Shown one piece after another: positions 59,973-64,000 of a stretch of DNA of 64,000 bases. How positions within the stretch are numbered: the stretch's first letter is position 1; each line of letters starts with the position of its first letter. Made by a program: the position numbers and the translations under genes. The stretch spans positions 1 through 64,000 of the forward strand of contig JAKPPV010000026.1 in assembly GCA_029547145.1 (NCBI GenBank). The letters are read 5' to 3'. The notes below the pieces were generated by a model, which saw nothing but the letters and a program-made list of their open reading frames with translations, ran no database searches and had not been told where the DNA came from. This stretch comes from Methanobacteriota archaeon. Lineage in GTDB: Archaea; Halobacteriota; Methanomicrobia; Methanomicrobiales; Methanospirillaceae.

Positions 59973-60622
59973 CCGGGTCTCCGGACCACCCGGCGGTGCT
60001 GGACAGTCTCCAGCTCGTCGTCTCCGGGGAGCGCGATGCAGTCGGCACGTTGACGGCGGTGCCGGCCGACATCTTCATGCGCGCAGAGGAGGAGATCAGA
60101 GCCCTTCGGCGGATCTTCTCGGTCTGTTCCGACCCATTGACCGGGCCGTTCCGCACGGCCACAGAGCGGATCGAGTCACTCCAGCAGCATCTCGAGGACC
60201 TCGTCCGGATGCGCTCGCAGAAGATTCTCCTGCTTGCTCTCTCGAGGTCGGAGGGGCGTACGGTCGATCGCGAGGAGATGAAACGGATGCTTCCCGCCGA
60301 AGTGGCACTCTTCGAGGCGGTCTGTGCTTCACTGGAGGAGTTCCGCCGGGCCACAATCCCCGATCTGCATTCCGGTGCCGGTGACCGGATCGAGGAAGAT
60401 GGGACTGCGTGCGCGGCAGCGATCGAGGAGGCAGGGGTGCCGCGGGATGTTGAGACACCGGTCACCGTCCTCGTCCGGGTGCTTCTTCCGGTCGAGCCGT
60501 TCCTCGGTTTCGATGGTCAGGTCTACGCGCTCGAACCCGAGGATATCGTGACGCTTCCCCGCGAGAACGCGGCGGTCCTGATGGAACGCAACATAATATT
60601 AAGTATATTCCCGGACCAATGA
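59969..60622 (+). CDS. GINS-family replication protein (Gins51-like)
   Basis: 217-aa protein next to priS, as archaeal GINS subunits often are. It has a helical N-terminal domain (IRALRRIFSVCSD, RIESLQQHLEDLVRMRSQKILLLALSR) and a short C-terminal beta domain (VTVLVRVLLPVEPFLGFDGQVYAL, EPEDIVTLPRENAAVLMERN) with the family's B-domain feature VYxLxxxDVxxLPxxNAxxL. GINS links Mcm helicase and GAN/Cdc45 in the replisome. Sequence alone does not tell Gins51 from Gins23, but the A-then-B domain order favours Gins51. Confidence 0.87.
   Translation: MTGSPDHPAVLDSLQLVVSGERDAVGTLTAVPADIFMRAEEEIRALRRIFSVCSDPLTGPFRTATERIESLQQHLEDLVRMRSQKILLLALSRSEGRTVDREEMKRMLPAEVALFEAVCASLEEFRRATIPDLHSGAGDRIEEDGTACAAAIEEAGVPRDVETPVTVLVRVLLPVEPFLGFDGQVYALEPEDIVTLPRENAAVLMERNIILSIFPDQ
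60603..60610 (+). promoter_or_regulatory. Possible internal promoter for ribosomal genes
   Basis: GTATATTC lies within the last codons of the GINS gene, about 52 bases before the rpl44e ATG. The sequence around it (60590-60612) is the most AT-rich part of this run, so a separate start for the ribosomal genes is plausible. Confidence 0.4.
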
Positions 60623-60658
60623 TGATGCTGTTTTTGCCAGCAGTCAAGAGGGCTTAGC

Positions 60659-60937
60659 ATGAAGATGCCAGGAAAGTTTAGGGCCTACTGTCCGTTCTGT
60701 CTCTCTCACCAGGAGCATGAGGTCGAGCGCGTAAAGCGTGGCAAGACCACGGGGCTTCACTGGATCGACCGGCAGAAGGCCCGCAGAGGTGGTGTGGGGA
60801 ATATGGGTAAGTTTTCCAAGGTACCCGGTGGCGACAAGCCCACCAAGCGCATCAACGTCCGCTACCGGTGCACGACCTGTCATAAGGCGCACCTGCGGGC
60901 CGGTTTCCGTATCGCAAAGTTCGAACTGACGGAGTGA
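60659..60937 (+). CDS. rpl44e: Ribosomal protein L44e (eL42)
   Basis: 92-aa large-subunit protein near the E site. The zinc finger is [19 protein letters not shown] with [10 protein letters not shown]; the basic, Gly-rich [20 protein letters not shown] is highly conserved. Followed after 6 bases by rps27e. Confidence 0.97.
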   Translation: MKMPGKFRAYCPFCLSHQEHEVERVKRGKTTGLHWIDRQKARRGGVGNMGKFSKVPGGDKPTKRINVRYRCTTCHKAHLRAGFRIAKFELTE

Positions 60938-60943
60938 GTGGAT

Positions 60944-61132
60944 ATGGTACGACTCTACCGCGAGAACCGTTCCCGGTTCCTCCGGGTCAAGTGCCCGGAC
61001 TGCGAGAATGAACAGATCGTCTTTGAGAAGGCGAGTACGACGGTCGGTTGCGTCGTCTGCGGGCGCATCCTCGCCGAACCGCGCGGCGGACGCGCAGATA
61101 TCCGGGCCGAGATCCTGGCAGCTCTCGAGTGA
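60944..61132 (+). CDS. rps27e: Ribosomal protein S27e (eS27)
   Basis: 62-aa small-subunit protein with a zinc ribbon, [22 protein letters not shown] and [14 protein letters not shown], both family-typical. The ATG 60944 is used rather than an in-frame GTG two codons earlier. Confidence 0.97.
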   Translation: MVRLYRENRSRFLRVKCPDCENEQIVFEKASTTVGCVVCGRILAEPRGGRADIRAEILAALE

Positions 61133-61136
61133 CTCC

Positions 61137-61925
61137 ATGAACGAGGGATCGTGGCCTGAGGAGGGCGAACTGGTCGTCTGCACCGTGACGCAGGTCAAGG
61201 ACTTCGTTGCGTTTGTGCAGCTCGACGAGTACGGGGGGCGTGAGGGGCTGATACCGATCTCCGAGATCGCGACCGGCTGGATCAAGTACATCCGCGACCA
61301 TATCTCCGAGGGACAGAAGATCGTCTGCAAGGTCCTGCATGTCGACCCGGAACGCGGTCACATCGATCTCTCGAAGAAGGACGTCAACGACCACCAGCGG
61401 TCAGAGAAGATCCGCGAGTGGAAGAGCGAGCAGAAGGCACGCATGTGGATCGGGTTCGCGTCCGAAACGTCGGGTGTTCCCGAGTCCGAGATCGTCACCG
61501 CACTCCTCAAGGAGTACTCTCTCCTGTACGAGGCCTTTGAGGACCTCGTCATCGATGAGAAGGGGTTCCGCTCTCGCGTCTCGCTACCGGAAAAGGCGCT
61601 CGAGGCGGTGGTGGCCGTCGGCAGGGAGAACGTCAAGATCCCCCGTGTGACGGTGACAGGTGTGCTGACGCTCACCTCTCCCAGGCCGGACGGCGTAAAC
61701 GTGATCCGTCGGGCCCTCCGATCCGCTGAACCGAAGATCGAGGGGGTTGATGTCGAACTCTACTATATCGGGGCGCCCAAGTACGGTATCAAGATCACCG
61801 CCCCTGACTATAAGACAGCACAGAAGGCGATCGAAAAGGCAGCCGCTTCTGCGATCGGTGTGATGGAACGGTCCGGGGGCGAGGCGAAGTTCGCCCGGAA
61901 ACAAAAGTCCGGCAAGACCGCATGA
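61137..61925 (+). CDS. Translation initiation factor aIF2 subunit alpha
   Basis: 262-aa alpha subunit of the aIF2 complex that brings Met-tRNAi to the small subunit. An S1 domain fills the first 85 residues (EGELVVCTVTQVKDFVAFVQL ... GHIDLSKKDVNDHQR), with SEIATGWIKYIRDH. A helical middle domain and the alpha-beta C-terminal domain that binds the gamma subunit follow. It overlaps nop10 by ATGA, the gene order found in many archaea. Confidence 0.96.
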   Translation: MNEGSWPEEGELVVCTVTQVKDFVAFVQLDEYGGREGLIPISEIATGWIKYIRDHISEGQKIVCKVLHVDPERGHIDLSKKDVNDHQRSEKIREWKSEQKARMWIGFASETSGVPESEIVTALLKEYSLLYEAFEDLVIDEKGFRSRVSLPEKALEAVVAVGRENVKIPRVTVTGVLTLTSPRPDGVNVIRRALRSAEPKIEGVDVELYYIGAPKYGIKITAPDYKTAQKAIEKAAASAIGVMERSGGEAKFARKQKSGKTA

Positions 61926-62071
61926 AGGGCCTGATGCGGTTCTGCCGCCGCGACAGGGTCTATACACTTGGAATGCTCTGCCCGGTCTGCGGGGAGCCGG
62001 TTGGCCCCGCGCACCCGCCCCGTTTCTCTCCTCAGGACCGGTACGGGCGGTTGCGGCGAATGGTGAGGTGA
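61922..62071 (+). CDS. nop10: Nop10, H/ACA RNP protein
   Basis: 49-aa protein easily missed because of its size. It opens MKGLMRFCRRDRVYTLG, has the second knuckle CPVCGEP and the conserved AHPPRFSPQDRYGRLRR. Nop10 binds Cbf5 and helps H/ACA-guided pseudouridylation of rRNA. Archaeal versions carry zinc through four Cys; here three are visible (C8, C20, C23) with an Arg/Asp replacing the other early Cys. The start overlaps the aIF2-alpha stop as ATGA and the stop adjoins the next gene directly. Confidence 0.9.
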   Translation: MKGLMRFCRRDRVYTLGMLCPVCGEPVGPAHPPRFSPQDRYGRLRRMVR

Positions 62072-62821
62072 ATGGAACCGGTCAGTGTTCGATACTGTAC
62101 CGACGGACCGTTCGAGGGTCCGGCGGTCCTGATCGAGGGGCTTCCCGGCATCGGCCAGGTGGGCAAGGTCGTCGTCGACCACATCCTTCACGAACTCCCT
62201 GCCGAAAAGGTGGCCGAGATCCACTCCTCGTATTTTCCTCCCCAGGTCGTGATCGGCCAGGACGGTACCTGCCGGCTGGTCAACAACGAGGTGTGGCGGC
62301 ACCGGACCGTTTCGATGACCTATTACTTCCTGGTCGGTGACTGCCAGAGTCTCTCTCCCGAGGGGCATTACGCCCTCACCGAACGGTACCTCGACTGCGC
62401 CGAACGGTTCGGTGTCACGAGGATCTATACGCTCGGCGGGTACGGAGTCGGGCGACTCGTCGATGCTCCCCGCGTTCTCTCTGCCGTGACCCATCCGCAC
62501 CTCCGTCCCGCCGTCGAGGAGGCCGGCGGCGTCTTCGAGCGGGACGAACCCGGAGGCGGGATCATCGGCGCCGCCGGTATGCTGCTCGGGCTCGGGGCCC
62601 TGCGTGGATTTGAGGGCGTCTGCCTGATGGGCGAAACGTCCGGGTACCTCGTCGACCCGAAGTCGGCCCATGTCCTCCTCCAGGTCCTCTGTCGCCTGAC
62701 AGGTCTCGAGATCAACCCGGACCGGTTGCAGGACCGGGCTCTGGACATGGAACAGGTCCTCGAGCAGGTCCGGCAGTCCGAGCGGGTCCGGCAGAACGAC
62801 GAGCTCTCGTACATCGGGTGA
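62072..62821 (+). CDS. PAC2-family protein (proteasome assembly chaperone-like)
   Basis: 249-aa protein of the archaeal PAC2/ATP-grasp-neighbour family. Characteristic opening GPAVLIEGLPGIGQVGKVVVDHI, then YFLVGDCQSLSPEGHY, TLGGYGVGRLV and GAAGMLLGLGALRGFEGVCLMGETSGYLVDPKSA. In eukaryotes PAC2 helps proteasome assembly; the archaeal role is unproven. The gene follows nop10 with no gap, part of a conserved archaeal cluster with aIF2-alpha. Confidence 0.88.
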   Translation: MEPVSVRYCTDGPFEGPAVLIEGLPGIGQVGKVVVDHILHELPAEKVAEIHSSYFPPQVVIGQDGTCRLVNNEVWRHRTVSMTYYFLVGDCQSLSPEGHYALTERYLDCAERFGVTRIYTLGGYGVGRLVDAPRVLSAVTHPHLRPAVEEAGGVFERDEPGGGIIGAAGMLLGLGALRGFEGVCLMGETSGYLVDPKSAHVLLQVLCRLTGLEINPDRLQDRALDMEQVLEQVRQSERVRQNDELSYIG

Positions 62822-62823
62822 GG

Positions 62824-63948
62824 ATGGAGCTGAACACGGATCTCCACCTTCACTCTCCCTACGCCCGTGGCGTGAGCCCGCGGATGCAGCCCGAGACCCT
62901 GATCGCCGCCGCGTCCCGCAAGGGTATCGGCGCGATCGGGACGGGTGACGCCCTCCATCCGGCCTGGCGCAGGGCATGGACCCCGATCCTTGAGAACGAC
63001 CTGGGGATCGTGGTGGTTCCAACGGTCGAGGTGCAGGCGGAACGACGGGTCCATCACCTGGCACTCTTTCCGGACTTTGAGGCGGTCGAAGCCTTCGGCG
63101 ACCTCCTCGCAGAGGGCGGGGGCCGGTTTGAGAACGATGGACGCCCCCATCTCCGGATGACCGGTACAGAGGTGGTTGCGGCAGCACACGAGACGGGGGG
63201 TCTCGCGGGCCCGGCGCATGCCTTCACCCCCTGGACCGGTTGTTTCTCCGCTTTTCCGAGTATCCGCGGCTGCTACGGTGACGAACCGATTGACTTCCTG
63301 GAACTCGGCCTCTCCGCCGATTCCTCGTATGGCGCGGGGATCTCGGAACTCCACAGGGTCCCGTTCATCTCGTCGTCGGACGCCCACTCCCCCGAGCTCC
63401 ACCGAATCGGGAGGGAGTTCACGCGCCTCGATGTCCGGGAGGTTTCACCCGGGGGGGTTTTAGAAGCGCTCCGCCAGGGACGGGTGATCATGAACGTGGG
63501 ACTCTTCCCTGAGGAGGGGAAGTACAACGAGACGGCCTGCACGAGGTGCGGGCGGCACGTCACCCTCTCCGAGGCGATTACCGCCGGATGGCGGTGTCCT
63601 GTGGACGGAGGCCTCTTGAAGAAGGGGGTCCGGGATCGTGCGCGCGAGCTCTGGGACGACGATCCCCGCCCGCGTCCGCCGTATCTCCACCTGATCCCGC
63701 TCGGTGAGGTGATCGCCGTCGTGCTCGGTGTCGCCTCGCCGAATGCCCGGTGTGTGCGGGTAGTCCACGAAGCCTTTCTCGAGCGGTTCTCCACCGAGAT
63801 CGCCGTGCTGGTGGACGAACCGATCGACGAGCTGGTCGGTGTTCATCCTGCCGTCGGGCGGGCGATCGGCGCGCTGCGCGAGGGAAGAGTGGTCCTGCAT
63901 CCCGGCGGCGGCGGCATCTACGGCACCTTCCAGCTCCTGATGGCCTGA
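62824..63948 (+). CDS. Endonuclease Q (PHP-domain DNA repair nuclease)
   Basis: 374-aa PHP-fold nuclease that cuts 5' of deaminated bases such as uracil and hypoxanthine. The metal-binding N-terminus is LNTDLHLHSPYARG; further ligands lie in AIGTGDALHPAW, VEVQAERRVHHLALF, HETGGLAGPAHAFTPW and SSSDAHSPELHRIGREF. A zinc module CTRCGRHVTL ... WRCPVDGGLLKKG follows, as in EndoQ of Thermococcales and methanogens. ATG 62824 is used; a GTG two codons earlier overlaps the previous stop. Confidence 0.92.
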   Translation: MELNTDLHLHSPYARGVSPRMQPETLIAAASRKGIGAIGTGDALHPAWRRAWTPILENDLGIVVVPTVEVQAERRVHHLALFPDFEAVEAFGDLLAEGGGRFENDGRPHLRMTGTEVVAAAHETGGLAGPAHAFTPWTGCFSAFPSIRGCYGDEPIDFLELGLSADSSYGAGISELHRVPFISSSDAHSPELHRIGREFTRLDVREVSPGGVLEALRQGRVIMNVGLFPEEGKYNETACTRCGRHVTLSEAITAGWRCPVDGGLLKKGVRDRARELWDDDPRPRPPYLHLIPLGEVIAVVLGVASPNARCVRVVHEAFLERFSTEIAVLVDEPIDELVGVHPAVGRAIGALREGRVVLHPGGGGIYGTFQLLMA

Positions 63949-64000
63949 TCGCGGCTCACAGGGATACCAATAACCTTTTCCTCCACCCGGGCAAATACAA
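63949..64000. other. Window end, AT-rich tail
   Basis: Fifty-two bases after endonuclease Q. A T-run (AACCTTTTCC) might be a terminator. Nothing else is visible. Confidence 0.3.

Noticed and set aside
1-64000. CRISPR arrays, rRNA genes, prophage genes
   Set aside because: None seen. No regularly spaced identical repeats with unique spacers, no rRNA-like sequence, and no capsid, terminase or integrase motifs were found by reading.

Overview
The window is a chromosomal segment of a GC-rich methanogenic archaeon. It carries genes for formylmethanofuran dehydrogenase (Fwd), heterodisulfide reductase (Hdr) with MvhD, formylmethanofuran:H4MPT formyltransferase, archaeal DNA polymerase D, PriS/GINS, the PAN ATPase, sn-glycerol-1-phosphate dehydrogenase and archaeal ribosomal proteins. 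The joint hdr-mvhD-fwd operon, the FilR1-type regulator, the many PAS/GAF sensors and the archaeal cardiolipin synthase point to the order Methanomicrobiales. I cannot fix the genus from sequence alone.

Layout. 1-1.2 kb: an ISH3-like DDE transposase at the window edge, then about 0.7 kb with no recognisable gene. 1.9-14.1 kb (minus): a tRNA-Leu(CAA), then a tightly packed run that reads, in transcription order, CheY - CheC - histidine kinase - frameshifted iron alcohol dehydrogenase - PAS protein - DEDDh exonuclease - DEAH/DUF1998 helicase - DNA polymerase D large subunit. The last has a 166-residue mini-intein in its catalytic motif. 14.2-18.7 kb: a nucleotide-sugar dehydrogenase, a DUF1922 protein, a secreted SGNH hydrolase, rubredoxin and ftr. 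19.0-28.9 kb (plus): one operon of ferredoxin, polyferredoxin FwdF, HdrC, HdrB, HdrA, MvhD, FwdD, FwdB, FwdA and FwdC. It couples CoM-S-S-CoB reduction to CO2 reduction and lies divergent from ftr, which performs the next step.

28.9-33.1 kb (plus): purA, a Trm112-like protein, a small membrane protein, cobD, pdxS and pdxT. 33.2-40 kb: an EF-Tu/SelB-like protein with degenerate GTPase motifs, a second SGNH hydrolase, a FilR1-type regulator, a UbiA prenyltransferase, a 19-bp-period repeat array, an orphan protein and a REC-GAF-PAS protein. 40.3-45.4 kb (plus): a fused N-carbamoylputrescine amidase/agmatine deiminase, an ACT-ACT-metallo-beta-lactamase protein and a cardiolipin synthase. 45.4-51.7 kb: PAN and MBF1 (divergent), ferritin, a membrane protein, a glycosyltransferase/flavoprotein pair and a TPR protein. 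51.7-56.9 kb: proS with two membrane proteins, divergent from egsA-UPF0179, and an ADP-ribosylglycohydrolase. 57-64 kb (plus): an information-processing run of UPF0058, elp3, priS, a GINS subunit, rpl44e, rps27e, aIF2-alpha, nop10 (49 aa), a PAC2-family protein and endonuclease Q.

Start codons were chosen from family length, ATGA-type overlaps, Shine-Dalgarno-like sequence and TATA-box spacing. All functional calls come from reading motifs; no database search was run. I did not find a clearly new multi-gene system. The best candidates for a second look are the mini-intein with a C-terminal Gln, the MrfA/MrfB-like pair, the degenerate translational GTPase, the two fusion enzymes at 40-44 kb and the 19-bp repeat array.
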